Below, piece after piece: positions 42,692 to 52,467 of a stretch of 64,000 bases of DNA. A program made the position numbers and the translations under genes. The notes below the pieces were generated by a model. The model made no database searches and was not told the DNA's origin. It saw only the letters and a program-made list of their open reading frames with translations. The stretch comes from an uncultured Pseudomonadales bacterium (GTDB taxonomy: Bacteria > Pseudomonadota > Gammaproteobacteria > Pseudomonadales > Azotimanducaceae), in the NCBI GenBank assembly GCA_958296295.1, contig OY282460.1:1922001-1986000 (forward strand), read 5' to 3'. The first letter of the stretch is position 1. Each line of letters starts with the position of its first letter.

Positions 42692-43576
42692 TCAGCCCCG
42701 CCGCCGGCGCGCCAACGGATCGAACGCCTGCGCGGCGCCCATGTCCACGACATTGGCGACGGCGTCCGTCAGATCCTCGTAGCTTGCCTCCGAGCCCAGC
42801 GAGACGCCGTTGTTCGTGAACGTTTGCGAGCGCGAGAAGCGTCCGCCGGCGGCGTGGATCGTGTGCGCGGAAGGCGCGTCTTCGCTGCACATGTAGAGCA
42901 CCGCCGGCGTCACGAGATCGGGGCTCATGGCCGATGGCGGGTTGCCCATGTCGATGGTGGAGCCGGGCACGCTGGCGGTCATGCGGGTGGCGGCGCCGGG
43001 GGCCAAACAGTTGACGCGCACATTGTGCGCCGCGCCCTCGATGGCCAACACGTTCATAAGGCCCAGCATTCCCATTTTCGCGGTGCCGTAGTTGGCTTGG
43101 CCGAAGTTGCCGAATATGCCGGAGGTGGAGCTCGTGAACACCACTCGTCCCCAGTTCTTCTCGTACATGATGGGCCATGCGGCGCGCGTGACGTACGCGG
43201 TGCCGCGCAAATGCACGTCGATCACCAGATCGAACTCGTCGAGCGTCATGTTCTTGAAGGACTTGTCGCGCAGAATGCCGGCGTTGTTCACCACGATGTC
43301 CACCGTGCCGAAGGCCGCCACGGCGTCGTCGACTATGCTTCTCGCGCCGTCCCGATCGGCCACGGACGCCTTGTTGGCGACCGCCTCGCCACCGGCGGCC
43401 TTGATCTCGGCCACCACCATGTCCGCGGCCGCCGATTGCCCCTCGCCGTGGACGGACCCGCCAAGGTCGTTGACCACGACTTTCGCTCCACGTTGGGCGA
43501 ACGCCAAGGCGTGGCTGCGGCCGAGGCCGTTGCCGGCGCCGGTCACGATCGCGACCTTGCCTTCGAAATCACTCAT
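42692..43576 (-). CDS. SDR-family oxidoreductase (MFE-2-like)
   Basis: A 294-residue short-chain dehydrogenase. Cofactor motif TGAGNGLGRSHA (12-19 core), NNAG, the catalytic Ser in VVFTSSTSGIFG, and YGTAK. The sequence and its ~40-residue C-terminal extension (YEDLTDAVANVVDMG) resemble the hydroxyacyl-CoA dehydrogenase domain of multifunctional beta-oxidation enzymes. A role in acyl-CoA metabolism is plausible. It is followed closely by the cyclotransferase gene. Confidence 0.88.
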   Translation of the reverse strand: MSDFEGKVAIVTGAGNGLGRSHALAFAQRGAKVVVNDLGGSVHGEGQSAAADMVVAEIKAAGGEAVANKASVADRDGARSIVDDAVAAFGTVDIVVNNAGILRDKSFKNMTLDEFDLVIDVHLRGTAYVTRAAWPIMYEKNWGRVVFTSSTSGIFGNFGQANYGTAKMGMLGLMNVLAIEGAAHNVRVNCLAPGAATRMTASVPGSTIDMGNPPSAMSPDLVTPAVLYMCSEDAPSAHTIHAAGGRFSRSQTFTNNGVSLGSEASYEDLTDAVANVVDMGAAQAFDPLARRRRG

Positions 43577-43680
43577 GGGTTCCGCCCCGCTGCGGCAAAA
43601 AACAAGCCCCGTATTCTAGAACAACGAACCTCGAACGCGGCCCGGCGATTTGGCGAGGCGCCGTGTGGTCGCCGTCCAAG

Positions 43681-44991
43681 TCATGTCCGTGCGGGTTTGC
43701 CGTGGCCGAGCGCGGCGCTCTCGATGCGCGCGAAGTCGTCCCAGTAGTCCGCGTAGGTTTTGCGAACACAGTCCGGCCCGCGCACCGCGCAGCCGCCGAT
43801 GCCGCTCGCCAGCACGGAAAGCGCCATCGCCATGCGGTGGTCCTCGTAGGTGTCGAACGTCGCCGGCCGCAGCGCGTCGGGGGGATGGATGGTCATGGCG
43901 TCCGCGCCGGCGTCCACGCGCACGCCGGCCTTGCGCAACTCGGTGGTTCCCGCGAACAGCCGGTCGCACTCCTTCACGCGCAGAGTCGCAAGGCCGGTGA
44001 TGCGGGTGGGCGCCGGCAGAAACGGCGCGAGGGCCATCAACGTCGGGGCCGCGTCCGGCATCTGGGCACAGTCGGCGGTGTGGATGGGGTCGAGGCGCGC
44101 CGGTCCTTGCACCGCGACGGAATCCGCCCCGCGTTCGACGCGGGCGCCGGCGCGTTCGCAGAGATCGAGGAAGGCGAAGTCGCCTTGCGTGGTGGTGTCG
44201 CCGAGATTGGGGAAACGCACGCGCCCGCGGTGCAAGGTGGCGAGGGCCGCGTGGTAGGTGGCCGCCGAAGCGTCGCCCTCGATGCGCACCGCGCCGCCGG
44301 TGTAGGGGCTGGGCGGCACGACAAAAGTGCGCCCGCCCACCTCTCGCACCGGCACGCCGCGGCGCGCCATTTCGGTGCGTGTGACGCCTACATAGGATGC
44401 GCTCGCCAGTTCGCCTTCGATGTGAATGGTGAGGCCGCCCGGCAGCGCCGGCGCGGCCAGCAACAGGCCGGAGAGGTACTGGCTGGTCACTTCGGCGCGC
44501 AACGTCGTGTGCGTCCGGGGCCGCGCCGGCCCCGTCACGACGATGGGCAGACGGCCGCCATCAGCCGCCTCCACGGCGCACCCCAAGCCTTCGAGCGCGG
44601 CCAGCAGGTCCGCGTTCGGGCGGCGATGCAGCTGGGGGTGGCCGGTGAAGCGCGTGGTCGCGTTGCGCGACGCCGCATGGGCCAGCAGCAGGCGCAAGGA
44701 CACGCCGCTCATGTTCAAATCGAGCGTCAGGTCGGTGTCGGGCGGCGCCTGCGGCTGGACGCGCGCCGTCCTGCCGCGCCTTTCGACCCGCGCCCCGAGC
44801 CGCGTCGCCGCCGCGAACATGGTGTCCACATCATCGCAACGCGGCACGCCCTCCAGCCGCGACGGCGCATCGGCGAGCAAAGCCATCAAGATGTGGCGCA
44901 AGGCGATCGACTTGCTGCCCGGCAGCGTGATCGACGTGTCGAACGGGCCGCGCAGCCGCTCGATCCGGCGCGCAAGGCCCGTTTCAGCCAT
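43681..44991 (-). CDS. aroA: 3-phosphoshikimate 1-carboxyvinyltransferase (EPSP synthase)
   Basis: A 436-residue enzyme of the shikimate pathway, joining shikimate-3-phosphate and PEP. Motifs are ITLPGSKSIALRHILMALLA near the N-terminus, TLRVKECDRL and TYEDHRMAMAL near the C-terminus, and DCAQMPDAAPTLMALA. The PEP-site loop reads LNMSGVSLRLLL, where most enzymes have GNAGTxMRPL. ATG at 44991 suits the family length. A longer start at 45024 is possible. A 37-codon frame upstream (44984-45097) overlaps the start, but I could not validate it. Confidence 0.9.
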   Translation of the reverse strand: MAETGLARRIERLRGPFDTSITLPGSKSIALRHILMALLADAPSRLEGVPRCDDVDTMFAAATRLGARVERRGRTARVQPQAPPDTDLTLDLNMSGVSLRLLLAHAASRNATTRFTGHPQLHRRPNADLLAALEGLGCAVEAADGGRLPIVVTGPARPRTHTTLRAEVTSQYLSGLLLAAPALPGGLTIHIEGELASASYVGVTRTEMARRGVPVREVGGRTFVVPPSPYTGGAVRIEGDASAATYHAALATLHRGRVRFPNLGDTTTQGDFAFLDLCERAGARVERGADSVAVQGPARLDPIHTADCAQMPDAAPTLMALAPFLPAPTRITGLATLRVKECDRLFAGTTELRKAGVRVDAGADAMTIHPPDALRPATFDTYEDHRMAMALSVLASGIGGCAVRGPDCVRKTYADYWDDFARIESAALGHGKPART

Positions 44992-45249
44992 GCGGCTTGG
45001 CTGCTCGGACCGCTTCGGGTGCATCAGCCTTGCTGGACAGCCCCTTGCTGTCCATCCACTCGCGCGGCTCGTTGGAGGTTTGAGGGTGATTTTTCATGGC
45101 GTTGGCCGGCGCTTGGGCGACTGTTGGCCGGCGAATGCTACCAACAAGCAGCCGGATTGAACGCGAAGCGCGCCGGCATCACCGGCTCTCGTTCCGGCGA
45201 AGAATGACTGAGCGAGTTGCGGGAGTGCGCGGGAGTGCGACTTTTTTTG

Positions 45250-45277
45250 TTGACATCGGTTGCCCAAGGTCTACAAT
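45250..45277 (+). promoter_or_regulatory. sigma70 promoter of the S10 operon
   Basis: A consensus -35 TTGACA at 45250-45255 and a near-consensus -10 TACAAT at 45272-45277 are separated by 16 bases. A T-rich stretch (seven Ts) lies immediately upstream, as in strong ribosomal promoters. The predicted start is about 250 bp before rpsJ. This would drive the entire S10-spc block, and perhaps the alpha segment too. Confidence 0.8.
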
Positions 45278-45471
45278 TCGCCATCCGTTTCGACGAACGC
45301 GCTTTCTTCGCGCCACGGTCGTGGTCACCGCGGCCCGGCGAAGGAGCGTTTTTCTGTGCTTGAAAGGCAGAGAAGCCAGCCGTGCAACGGGCTGGCCGTT
45401 GCCTGTGCACCTGCTTGGACGGGCCTTGGCTTGGCGGCTGGCTCGCGAGGCCCTCGGATCGGCTTGAAGCT

Positions 45472-45531
45472 GGTGGGCTTGGAGGGCCGTTGGGCTTGGA
45501 GGGCAGGTGGGCTAGGTGGGCTTGGAGGAAT
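45472..45531 (+). repeat. TGGGCTTGGAGG direct repeats before rpsJ
   Basis: The last 60 bases before rpsJ contain the unit TGGGCTTGGAGG three times plus a shorter TGGGCTAGG. Each full unit includes a GGAGG Shine-Dalgarno-like core, the last one being the functional ribosome site eight bases before the rpsJ GTG. Confidence 0.75.
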
Positions 45532-45533
45532 AG

Positions 45534-45848
45534 GTGCCGCAACGCCAACGCATACGCATACGCTTGAAAGCGTTCGATCATCGCTTGATCGACGTGTCCA
45601 CCGAGGAGATCGTGGATACGGCGAAGCGCACTGGCGCCCAGGTTCGCGGGCCGATTCCGTTGCCGACGCGCAAGGAACGGTACACCGTTCTGATATCCCC
45701 GTTCGTGAACAAGGACGCTCGCGATCAGTACGAGATTCGCACGCACAAACGCCTGCTCGACATCATCGAGCCCACGGAGAAGACCGTGGACGCGCTGATG
45801 AAGTTGGACTTGGCGGCCGGCGTCGACGTGCAGATCAGCCTGAACTAG
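45534..45848 (+). CDS. rpsJ: 30S ribosomal protein S10
   Basis: A 104-residue S10, the standard length. It begins [20 protein letters not shown] and contains [20 protein letters not shown] and THKRLLDI. It binds 16S rRNA in the head of the small subunit and also serves as NusE in antitermination. GTG start with GGAGG eight bases upstream. First gene of the S10 operon, preceded by its own strong promoter. Confidence 0.97.
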   Translation: MPQRQRIRIRLKAFDHRLIDVSTEEIVDTAKRTGAQVRGPIPLPTRKERYTVLISPFVNKDARDQYEIRTHKRLLDIIEPTEKTVDALMKLDLAAGVDVQISLN

Positions 45849-45878
45849 CCGCTAGCGCCCGATGCAACAGAGAAGAAC

Positions 45879-46523
45879 ATGGCCATCGGGGTGATAGGCA
45901 CCAAGAGCGGCATGACGCGCGTGTTCGCCGAGGATGGCGAGTCCGTCGCCGTCACGGTGATCATCGCGCCCCCAAACCGCGTCACCCAGGTGAAGACGCA
46001 GGCCGTGGACGGCTACGACGCCGTTCAAGTCACCACCGGCGATGTCAAATCGAGCCGCGTTTCGCGTCCGCTCGCCGGGCACTTCGCCAAGGCCGGCATC
46101 ATGGCCGGGCGCGGCTTGTGGGAGTTTCGGCTGCATGCGGACGCCCACGCCGAACTGGCGCCCGGCTTGGAGCTCGGCGTCGATCAGTTCCAGAAGGGTC
46201 AGATCGTCGATGTGGCCGGCGTGTCCAAGGGCAAGGGTTTCGCCGGCACCATCAAACGCTGGAACTTCACCGGCCAGGACGCCACCCACGGCAACTCCTT
46301 GTCGCACCGGGCACCTGGTTCCATCGGCCAATGCCAAACGCCGGGACGGGTCTTCAAGGGCAAGAAGATGGCCGGCCGCCTCGGCAACCGCCGCGTGACG
46401 ATGCAGAACCTCGAGGTGGTCGATGTGCTGCCGGAACAGCATCTGCTGCTTGTCAAAGGCGCGGTGCCCGGAGGCCCCGGCGCGGACGTGTGCGTGCGCC
46501 CGGCCGTGAAGGCGACGAGCTAG
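45879..46523 (+). CDS. rplC: 50S ribosomal protein L3
   Basis: A 214-residue L3. The start [20 protein letters not shown] and the central loop [20 protein letters not shown], then [20 protein letters not shown], are characteristic. The loop's Gln (GQDATHGN) is the usual methylation site. It nucleates 23S rRNA assembly. 30 bp after rpsJ. Confidence 0.97.
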   Translation: MAIGVIGTKSGMTRVFAEDGESVAVTVIIAPPNRVTQVKTQAVDGYDAVQVTTGDVKSSRVSRPLAGHFAKAGIMAGRGLWEFRLHADAHAELAPGLELGVDQFQKGQIVDVAGVSKGKGFAGTIKRWNFTGQDATHGNSLSHRAPGSIGQCQTPGRVFKGKKMAGRLGNRRVTMQNLEVVDVLPEQHLLLVKGAVPGGPGADVCVRPAVKATS

Positions 46524-46573
46524 AGTCGGCCGCGGTCGAACCAGAGCGTTGAGAGAGCACCGGGGATCAGGCG

Positions 46574-47182
46574 ATGAGCGTGACCGTCGCAGTCACTGAA
46601 GGCGAACCTGTGGAAGTGTCCGAGGCGGCTTTCGGCGAAGCGTTCAACGAAGCGCTGGTGCATCAGGCGGTCGTCGCCTACATGGCCGGCGCCCGGCAAG
46701 GGTCCAAAGCGCAGAAGTCGCGCTCCGACGCGCGTGGCGGCGGGCGCAAGCCGCATCGGCAAAAACGCACCGGGCGCGCCCGCGCGGGTTCCATCCGCAG
46801 CCCGCTTTGGCGCGGTGGCGGCCGGGCGTTCGCGGCCCGCCCGCAGGATCACTCCGTGAAGCTGAACCGCAAGATGTACCGCGGCGCCATCCGTTGCATA
46901 TTCTCCGAACTCGTCCGCCAGCATCGCCTCGTCACCGTCCCCTCCCTATCTATCGACGTTCCGAAGACCAAACTCCTTGCCGCCAAACTGCGTTCGCTCG
47001 AACTCGCCGATGTGCTCATTCTCACCGCGGAACCGGACGCGAAGTTGCATCTGGCCGCCCGCAATCTGCCGCGTGTGGAGGTCCGCGCCTGCGCCGCGGT
47101 GGACCCGGTGAGCCTCATCAGCCACGAAAGAGTGCTCGCCACGGTGGACGCGATCCGCCGCGTCGAGGAGGCGCTGACGTGA
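46574..47182 (+). CDS. rplD: 50S ribosomal protein L4
   Basis: A 202-residue L4. The conserved loop [20 protein letters not shown] and [20 protein letters not shown] lines the peptide exit tunnel. L4 is also the repressor of the S10 operon in gammaproteobacteria. Its TGA overlaps the rplW GTG (GTGA), so L23 translation is coupled to it. Confidence 0.96.
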   Translation: MSVTVAVTEGEPVEVSEAAFGEAFNEALVHQAVVAYMAGARQGSKAQKSRSDARGGGRKPHRQKRTGRARAGSIRSPLWRGGGRAFAARPQDHSVKLNRKMYRGAIRCIFSELVRQHRLVTVPSLSIDVPKTKLLAAKLRSLELADVLILTAEPDAKLHLAARNLPRVEVRACAAVDPVSLISHERVLATVDAIRRVEEALT

Positions 47183-47496
47183 GCGCCGCCGAAGCCGCGC
47201 AGGAGCGGCTCTACACCGTGCTCCTCGCGCCGCACATCACCGAGAAAGTGACCAACCTCGGCGAATGGCACAACCAGTACGCTTTCAAGGTGGCGCCGGA
47301 CGCCACCAAGCGCGAGATCAAGAACGCTGTGGAGGCGTTGTTCGACGTGACGGTGGCAAACGTCACCACGGTCAACGTCAAAGGCAAGACGAAGCGCGAT
47401 CTCCGGCGCCGCCAGACGCGGCGGAAGAACTGGAAGAAGGCGTATGTCCGCGTGGCGGACGGCAAGAGCCTGGATTTCTCGGCGGTTGGAAGCTAG
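47179..47496 (+). CDS. rplW: 50S ribosomal protein L23
   Basis: A 105-residue L23. Motifs are [20 protein letters not shown] and [20 protein letters not shown]. It sits at the exit of the peptide tunnel and docks trigger factor and SRP. The GTG start overlaps the rplD stop by four bases, and the next gene begins 4 bp after its stop. Confidence 0.95.
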   Translation: MSAAEAAQERLYTVLLAPHITEKVTNLGEWHNQYAFKVAPDATKREIKNAVEALFDVTVANVTTVNVKGKTKRDLRRRQTRRKNWKKAYVRVADGKSLDFSAVGS

Positions 47497-47500
47497 CGCC

Positions 47501-48331
47501 GTGCCTGCCGTCAAGACCAAACCCACATCGCCCGGCCGACGCTTCGTCGTCAAGGTGGTGGATCGCACGCTGCACAGGGGCTCGCCGTACAAACCGCTGC
47601 TCGAGAAGCAGAGCGCGACTGGCGGCCGCAACGGGGCCGGACGCATCACGACGCGCCATCGCGGCGGCGGCCACAAGCAGCACTACCGCAAGATCGACTT
47701 TCGCCGCGGGAAGGATGGCGTGGCGGCCACCGTGGCGCGGCTGGAATACGATCCCAACCGCACGGCCAACATCGCGCTCTTGAAGTACGCGGACGGCGAA
47801 CACCGCTACATCATCGCCCCGCGCGGAATCGCCGCGGGGGATGTGCTGATGTCCGGATCTTCGGCGCCCATCCGTCCCGGCAACGCCTTGCCGTTGCGCA
47901 ACGCGCCGGTGGGCAGCGTCGTCCACTGCGTCGAGTTGAAGCCGGGCAAGGGCGCCCAGCTTGCCCGCAGCGCCGGCGCTTCCTGCCAACTGGTGGCCCG
48001 GGAAGGCCCCTACGCGACGCTGCGGTTGCGCTCCGGCGAGATGCGCCGGGTGCATGCCGAATGCCGGGCGACCTTGGGCGAGGTGGGCAACAGCGAGCAC
48101 AACCTGCGGTCCCTCGGCAAGGCCGGCGCCAAGCGCTGGCGCGGCGTGCGCCCGACGGTGCGGGGCGTGGCCATGAATCCCGTGGATCACCCGCATGGCG
48201 GGGGGGAAGGGAAGAGCTCCGGCGGTCGGCATCCGGTGTCGCCCACCGGCAAACCCACCAAAGGCTTCAAGACGCGCAAGAACAAGCGCACGGACAAGCT
48301 GATCGTGCGCCGCCGCGGCGGCAAGCGGTAA
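47501..48331 (+). CDS. rplB: 50S ribosomal protein L2
   Basis: A 276-residue L2, the standard length. [10 protein letters not shown] is near the start, then [20 protein letters not shown], and the peptidyl-transferase-proximal loop [23 protein letters not shown] start four bases after rplW. It is essential for subunit association and tRNA binding. Confidence 0.97.
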   Translation: MPAVKTKPTSPGRRFVVKVVDRTLHRGSPYKPLLEKQSATGGRNGAGRITTRHRGGGHKQHYRKIDFRRGKDGVAATVARLEYDPNRTANIALLKYADGEHRYIIAPRGIAAGDVLMSGSSAPIRPGNALPLRNAPVGSVVHCVELKPGKGAQLARSAGASCQLVAREGPYATLRLRSGEMRRVHAECRATLGEVGNSEHNLRSLGKAGAKRWRGVRPTVRGVAMNPVDHPHGGGEGKSSGGRHPVSPTGKPTKGFKTRKNKRTDKLIVRRRGGKR

Positions 48332-48357
48332 GCGGCTACAGACGCGAGAGGTAGGCG

Positions 48358-48633
48358 ATGCCGAGAGCGCTACGCAAAGGCCCCTTTGTGGACCTGCACT
48401 TGATGAGCAAGGTGCGCGAGGCGGCGGCCACGAAGGATCGCCGGCCGATCCGCACGTGGTCCCGCCGTTCCATGATCGTCCCGGAAATGGTCGGGCTCAC
48501 CATCGCCATCCACAACGGTCGCGCCCATGTGCCGGTGTTCGTCTCTGAAGACATGGTGGGCCACAAACTCGGCGAGTTCGCGCCGACGCGCACATACCGC
48601 GGTCACGCCGCGGACCGCAAGGCGCGTCGCTGA
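48358..48633 (+). CDS. rpsS: 30S ribosomal protein S19
   Basis: A 91-residue S19. It starts [20 protein letters not shown] and contains [20 protein letters not shown] and [15 protein letters not shown]. It binds the head of the 30S subunit with S13. 26 bp after rplB. Confidence 0.97.
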   Translation: MPRALRKGPFVDLHLMSKVREAAATKDRRPIRTWSRRSMIVPEMVGLTIAIHNGRAHVPVFVSEDMVGHKLGEFAPTRTYRGHAADRKARR

Positions 48634-48679
48634 GCCTGTCGCGTGTTGGACGGGTTGACAAAGAGCGGGTTGGTGAAGA

Positions 48680-49021
48680 ATGAGGGTTAGCGCGACCGCC
48701 AAACGGCAGCGCATCTCGCCCCGCAAGGCGAGGCTGGTGGCGGATCAAGTCCGCGGCAAGCGCGTCGGCGATGCCGTCAACATCTTGAACTTCAGCAATC
48801 GGAAAGGGGCCGCGCTGGTGCGCAAGGTGCTCGAATCGGCCATGGCCAACGCCGAAACCAACGAAGGCGCGGACATCGACGAGCTGACCGTGGCCGCGGT
48901 GGCCGTGGACAAGAGCATCGCCATGAAGCGCATTCGTCCGCGGGCGAGAGGCCGGGCCGATCGCGTCTTCAAGCCCACTTGCCACATCAAGGTGACCGTG
49001 TCGGACGGCTCCGGCGGTTGA
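48680..49021 (+). CDS. rplV: 50S ribosomal protein L22
   Basis: A 113-residue L22. The start [20 protein letters not shown] and the beta-hairpin region [20 protein letters not shown], which reaches into the exit tunnel, are intact. Macrolide-resistance insertions occur in this hairpin in other species, and none is seen here. 46 bp after rpsS. Confidence 0.96.
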   Translation: MRVSATAKRQRISPRKARLVADQVRGKRVGDAVNILNFSNRKGAALVRKVLESAMANAETNEGADIDELTVAAVAVDKSIAMKRIRPRARGRADRVFKPTCHIKVTVSDGSGG

Positions 49022-49069
49022 TCGCCGGCAGACCAAGCAAACAAGGGTTGGAAAGGAGCGCGCAAGCAA

Positions 49070-49732
49070 ATGGGCCAAAAAGTCAGCCCCACCGGGATGC
49101 GTCTCGGCATCGTTCAGAAGCACGCCTCCGTGTGGTACGCCACCAAGAAGGACTACGCGAGCAACCTGCAAAGCGATCTCCTGGTGCGGGAACACATCCA
49201 CAAACGCCTCTCGCAAGCGTCGGTGAGCCGCATCGACATCGAGCGGCCGGCGCAAACCGCCCGCATCACCGTTCACACGGCGCGGCCTGGCATCGTTATC
49301 GGCAAGAAGGGCGAAGACGTCGATCGCCTGCGCCGCGAGTTGATGAAACTGATCGGCGTGCCGGTTCACATCAACGTGGAGGAGATCCGCAAGCCGGAGG
49401 TGGACGCGTTTCTCGTGGCGCAAAACGTCGCGCAACAACTGGAGCGCCGGGTGCGCCACCAGCGCGCGATGCGGCGGGTGATGCAGAACGCCATGCGGCT
49501 CGGCGCGCAAGGCATCAAAGTGCGCGTGGCCGGACGCTTGAACGGTGCCGAAATAGCGCGCGACGAAACCTACGCGGAGGGCCGGGTGCCGCTGCACACG
49601 TTGCGCGCGGAGATCGACTACGCCACCGCCGAGGCAAAAACGACCTACGGCGTCATCGGCGTGAAAGTGTGGATATTCAAGGGCGAGATCCTCGGTGAAG
49701 AGGAGAAGAAGGCCAAGCCCGCGCAGGGTTGA
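49070..49732 (+). CDS. rpsC: 30S ribosomal protein S3
   Basis: A 220-residue S3. It begins [14 protein letters not shown] (most species have VHP) and carries the KH domain [20 protein letters not shown] and the C-terminal [12 protein letters not shown]. It lies at the mRNA entry channel with helicase activity. After its stop the operon is interrupted by 318 bp before rplP. Confidence 0.96.
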   Translation: MGQKVSPTGMRLGIVQKHASVWYATKKDYASNLQSDLLVREHIHKRLSQASVSRIDIERPAQTARITVHTARPGIVIGKKGEDVDRLRRELMKLIGVPVHINVEEIRKPEVDAFLVAQNVAQQLERRVRHQRAMRRVMQNAMRLGAQGIKVRVAGRLNGAEIARDETYAEGRVPLHTLRAEIDYATAEAKTTYGVIGVKVWIFKGEILGEEEKKAKPAQG

Positions 49733-50050
49733 CGGTTTTCAGGGATTCGAGGGCATCGGGCGCGTCGGGCGTAGGTGCGGTCAGCGCGAGAGAAGCATTG
49801 GAGGGGTGCGTGAGGTTGCGAAGGGCTCCGCAGGCGAGTAGGATGCGCCGCCCGATTTTGGCGAGGTCGATCTCGTCCTCGTCGGGTATCCCACCGAGGC
49901 GGGCGAAGCCGCGGCGAGCGCCGAGCGTCGTTGCCGCGGGTAGCGATCGTGGCCGCCGCGTGGCGGCCAAAGCGTCCAACGGCCAATCGGCGCACTTGGC
50001 GTGGGCGGACATGGAGCGGCCGCGCATGGAGTGTAGGGAGCGTAGGTAAG
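49733..50050. other. 318-bp insert between rpsC and rplP
   Basis: In most bacteria rpsC and rplP are adjacent or separated by a few bases. Here 318 bp intervene. A plus-strand frame covers nearly all of it (49729-50049, 106 codons), but neither its product nor the minus-strand readings resemble a family I know. The insert is strongly GC-biased like coding DNA. It could be a degraded gene or an RNA regulatory element. Confidence 0.6.
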
Positions 50051-50464
50051 GTGCTGCAACCAAAAAGAACGAAGTTCCGCAAGCTGCAGAAGGGCCGCAA
50101 CCGCGGCCTTGCGAGCCGGGGCAACCGCGTGAGCTTCGGTGAATTCGGGCTGAAGGCGGTAGGTCGCGGCCGTCTCTCGGCGCGCCAGATCGAAGCCGGC
50201 CGACGCGCCATGACTCGCCATGTTCGGCGTGGCGGCAAGGTGTGGATCCGCGTGTTCCCGGACAAGCCCGTCACCAAGAAGCCGCTGGAGGTGAGGCAAG
50301 GCAAGGGCAAAGGCGGCGTGGAGTATTGGGTGGCGCAAGTGCAGCCGGGCCGGGTGCTCTACGAGATGGAAGGCGTCGGCGAAGACGTCGCTCGTCGGGC
50401 GCTGGCTTTGGCGGCGGCCAAATTGCCTTTCCCCACGGCGTTCGTCAAACGGGCGTTGGTGTGA
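50051..50464 (+). CDS. rplP: 50S ribosomal protein L16
   Basis: A 137-residue L16 beginning [20 protein letters not shown] and containing [20 protein letters not shown] and [20 protein letters not shown], all hallmark segments. It contacts A-site tRNA. GTG start with only a weak TAAGG upstream, at the end of the 318-bp insert. Confidence 0.96.
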   Translation: MLQPKRTKFRKLQKGRNRGLASRGNRVSFGEFGLKAVGRGRLSARQIEAGRRAMTRHVRRGGKVWIRVFPDKPVTKKPLEVRQGKGKGGVEYWVAQVQPGRVLYEMEGVGEDVARRALALAAAKLPFPTAFVKRALV

Positions 50465-50489
50465 AGGCGTCGAGGCGGACGAAACTGGC

Positions 50490-50681
50490 ATGACCGCGAC
50501 GGAACTTAGGGAAAAGACGGCGGCCGAGCTGTCGGACGAGCTGCTGCGGCTGCGCAAGGAGCAGTTCGAGTTGCGCATGCAAAGGGCGACCGAGCAACTG
50601 GGACAGCCCCATCTCTTGGCCGCCACGCGGCGCGACATCGCCCGGGTGAAGACCGTGCGGCGGGAGAAGAACAATGGGTGA
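50490..50681 (+). CDS. rpmC: 50S ribosomal protein L29
   Basis: A 63-residue L29. [20 protein letters not shown] and [16 protein letters not shown] are typical of its two-helix bundle. Its stop overlaps the beginning of rpsQ by eight bases (ATG of rpsQ at 50674), implying coupled translation. Confidence 0.94.
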   Translation: MTATELREKTAAELSDELLRLRKEQFELRMQRATEQLGQPHLLAATRRDIARVKTVRREKNNG

Positions 50682-51132
50682 AGACGCGACAGTCGAGGGC
50701 GCGTCCGCCGGCCGGGCGGAGACCGACATGGACGAGAACGCCGACCAAACCGCGGCCAGCCCGCCGGCGCCGCCGGCCGCGCCAGTCGAGAGCGTGCCCG
50801 AGGCCGTGGTCGAAACGGCGCCGGCATTGGAACAAGCGCAGAGCGCCGAGCAAGGCGAGGCGCGCGCGCCGTCCGCTGCGGCCCGACCGGCGCGGGAGGT
50901 GACCGGCGTGGTCACTTCCGACAAGCCGGACAAGACCATCATCGTGCGCGTGGACCGGCGCATCAAGCATCCCGTGTACGGCAAGATCATTCGCCGCCGC
51001 ACCAAGCTCGCCGCCCACGACGAGGCGAACACCTGTCGCGAAGGCGACACCGTGACCATCGTGGAGACGCGCCCGGTCTCGAAGACCAAATCCTGGGCGG
51101 TCTGCCGCATCTTGGAGCGCGCCGGCGCCTGA
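50674..51132 (+). CDS. rpsQ: 30S ribosomal protein S17 with acidic N-terminal extension
   Basis: A 152-residue protein. The C-terminal ~80 residues are a normal S17 ([39 protein letters not shown], then [18 protein letters not shown]). The first ~72 residues are a Glu/Ala/Pro-rich, low-complexity tail ([20 protein letters not shown]). Standard S17 is about 85 residues. The ATG overlaps rpmC. An internal ATG at residue 19 would shorten but not remove the tail. Its role is unknown. Confidence 0.93.
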   Translation: MGEDATVEGASAGRAETDMDENADQTAASPPAPPAAPVESVPEAVVETAPALEQAQSAEQGEARAPSAAARPAREVTGVVTSDKPDKTIIVRVDRRIKHPVYGKIIRRRTKLAAHDEANTCREGDTVTIVETRPVSKTKSWAVCRILERAGA

Positions 51133-51193
51133 CCGCCCGGCGAGGCGCACGGCGGTAAAGGCGGCAGAAGCGGCAAGGTAGCGGGGCGAAGAC

Positions 51194-51562
51194 GTGATCC
51201 AAGCGCAGACCATGCTGGAAATTGCGGACAACAGCGGCGCGCGCCGCGTGCAGTGCATCAAGGTGCTCGGTGGTTCGCGCCGCCGTTACGCGGGCATCGG
51301 CGACGTCGTGAAGGTGACCGTGAAAGAGGCCATTCCCCGCGGCCGCGTGCGCAAAGGCCAGGTGATGAACGCCGTGGTCGTGCGCACCCGGCGTGGCGTG
51401 CGTCGAGCCGACGGTTCCATCATCCGTTTTGACCAAAACGCCGCCGTGCTGCTCACCGCCGGCCTTCAACCGGTGGGCACGCGCATTTTCGGGCCCGTCA
51501 CGCGGGAGCTGCGAACGGAGCGTTTCATGCGCATCATCTCGTTGGCGCCGGAAGTGCTCTAG
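51194..51562 (+). CDS. rplN: 50S ribosomal protein L14
   Basis: A 122-residue L14. It starts [20 protein letters not shown] and includes [20 protein letters not shown], the family signature, and [13 protein letters not shown] start. About 60 bp separate it from rpsQ. It forms an intersubunit bridge and binds RsfS. Confidence 0.97.
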   Translation: MIQAQTMLEIADNSGARRVQCIKVLGGSRRRYAGIGDVVKVTVKEAIPRGRVRKGQVMNAVVVRTRRGVRRADGSIIRFDQNAAVLLTAGLQPVGTRIFGPVTRELRTERFMRIISLAPEVL

Positions 51563-51581
51563 GCCGCGACGGAGCCGATAG

Positions 51582-51893
51582 ATGCGCAAGATCCAAACCG
51601 ACGACGAGGTGATCGTGATCGCCGGCCGCGACCGTGGCCGGCGCGCCTCGGTGACGCGCATCGTGGGCGATCGCGCCATCGTCTCCGGCGTGAACATGGT
51701 GAAAAAGCACGTCCGCCCCGACCCGCAGGCGGGCGAGCCCGGCGGCATCAAGCCGATCGAGGCGCCCATCGCCATTTCCAACCTCGCGTTGGTCAACCCG
51801 CAGACGGACAAGGCGGACCGAGTCGCCATCCGCGTGGTCGACGGCAAGCGCGCGCGCTACTTCAAGTCCACCGACACGCCTGTGGATGCTTAG
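51582..51893 (+). CDS. rplX: 50S ribosomal protein L24
   Basis: A 103-residue L24 with the KOW motif at the start ([20 protein letters not shown]), then [14 protein letters not shown] and [14 protein letters not shown]. It is an assembly initiator of the 50S subunit. It is followed after two bases by rplE. Confidence 0.95.
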   Translation: MRKIQTDDEVIVIAGRDRGRRASVTRIVGDRAIVSGVNMVKKHVRPDPQAGEPGGIKPIEAPIAISNLALVNPQTDKADRVAIRVVDGKRARYFKSTDTPVDA

Positions 51894-51895
51894 CC

Positions 51896-52435
51896 GTGGC
51901 CAATCTCCAACACCGGTACATGAGCGACATTCGGCCCAAGCTGATGGCCGAGTTCGGCTATTCGTCGTTGATGGCGGTGCCGCGCCTCGCCAAGGTGACG
52001 ATGAACATGGGCGTGGGCGAGGCGGTGGGCGACCGCAAGATCATGGACAACGCCGTGGCCGATCTAACGCTCATCGCCGGACAGCGCCCGGTGGTCACCA
52101 AGGCCCGCAAGTCCGAGGCCGGGTTCAAGATCCGCGAGGGATTCGCCATCGGCTGCAAGGTGACGCTCCGGCGGATGCGCATGTACGAGTTCGTCGAACG
52201 GCTGATCTGCATCGCCATTCCCCGAATGCGGGATTTCCGCGGCTTGAATCCGCGCTCCTTCGACGGGCGCGGCAATTTCTCCATGGGAATCGCCGAGCAG
52301 ATCAACTTCCCGGAGATAGATTACGACCGGATCGACAAGATCCGCGGGCTCGACGTCACGGTGACCACAACGGCGAAGACCAACGAGGAGGGCCTTGCCT
52401 TGCTCAAGGCCTTCCACTTTCCGTTCCGCAACTAA
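51896..52435 (+). CDS. rplE: 50S ribosomal protein L5
   Basis: A 179-residue L5 containing [26 protein letters not shown]-like [20 protein letters not shown] and [20 protein letters not shown]. It binds 5S rRNA in the central protuberance. GTG start two bases after rplX. Confidence 0.97.
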   Translation: MANLQHRYMSDIRPKLMAEFGYSSLMAVPRLAKVTMNMGVGEAVGDRKIMDNAVADLTLIAGQRPVVTKARKSEAGFKIREGFAIGCKVTLRRMRMYEFVERLICIAIPRMRDFRGLNPRSFDGRGNFSMGIAEQINFPEIDYDRIDKIRGLDVTVTTTAKTNEEGLALLKAFHFPFRN

Positions 52436-52467
52436 AGGCGGGCGGCATGACAGGAGAAATCTGAAAG

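Larger units (their letters stand above)
45098..45533. other. upstream region and leader of the S10 operon
   Basis: No gene. It carries a direct GCGGGAGT repeat near 45220-45237, the strong promoter at 45250-45277, and a ~250-nt 5' leader that ends in three or four copies of a TGGGCTTGGAGG unit. In gammaproteobacteria the S10 leader is the site of L4-mediated autoregulation. I could not fold the RNA here. Confidence 0.6.

Noticed and set aside
44984..45097. A 37-codon frame upstream of and overlapping aroA on the minus strand
   Set aside because: It has no ribosome site, no recognisable family, and could be part of a longer aroA leader. Support was too weak to call it a gene.
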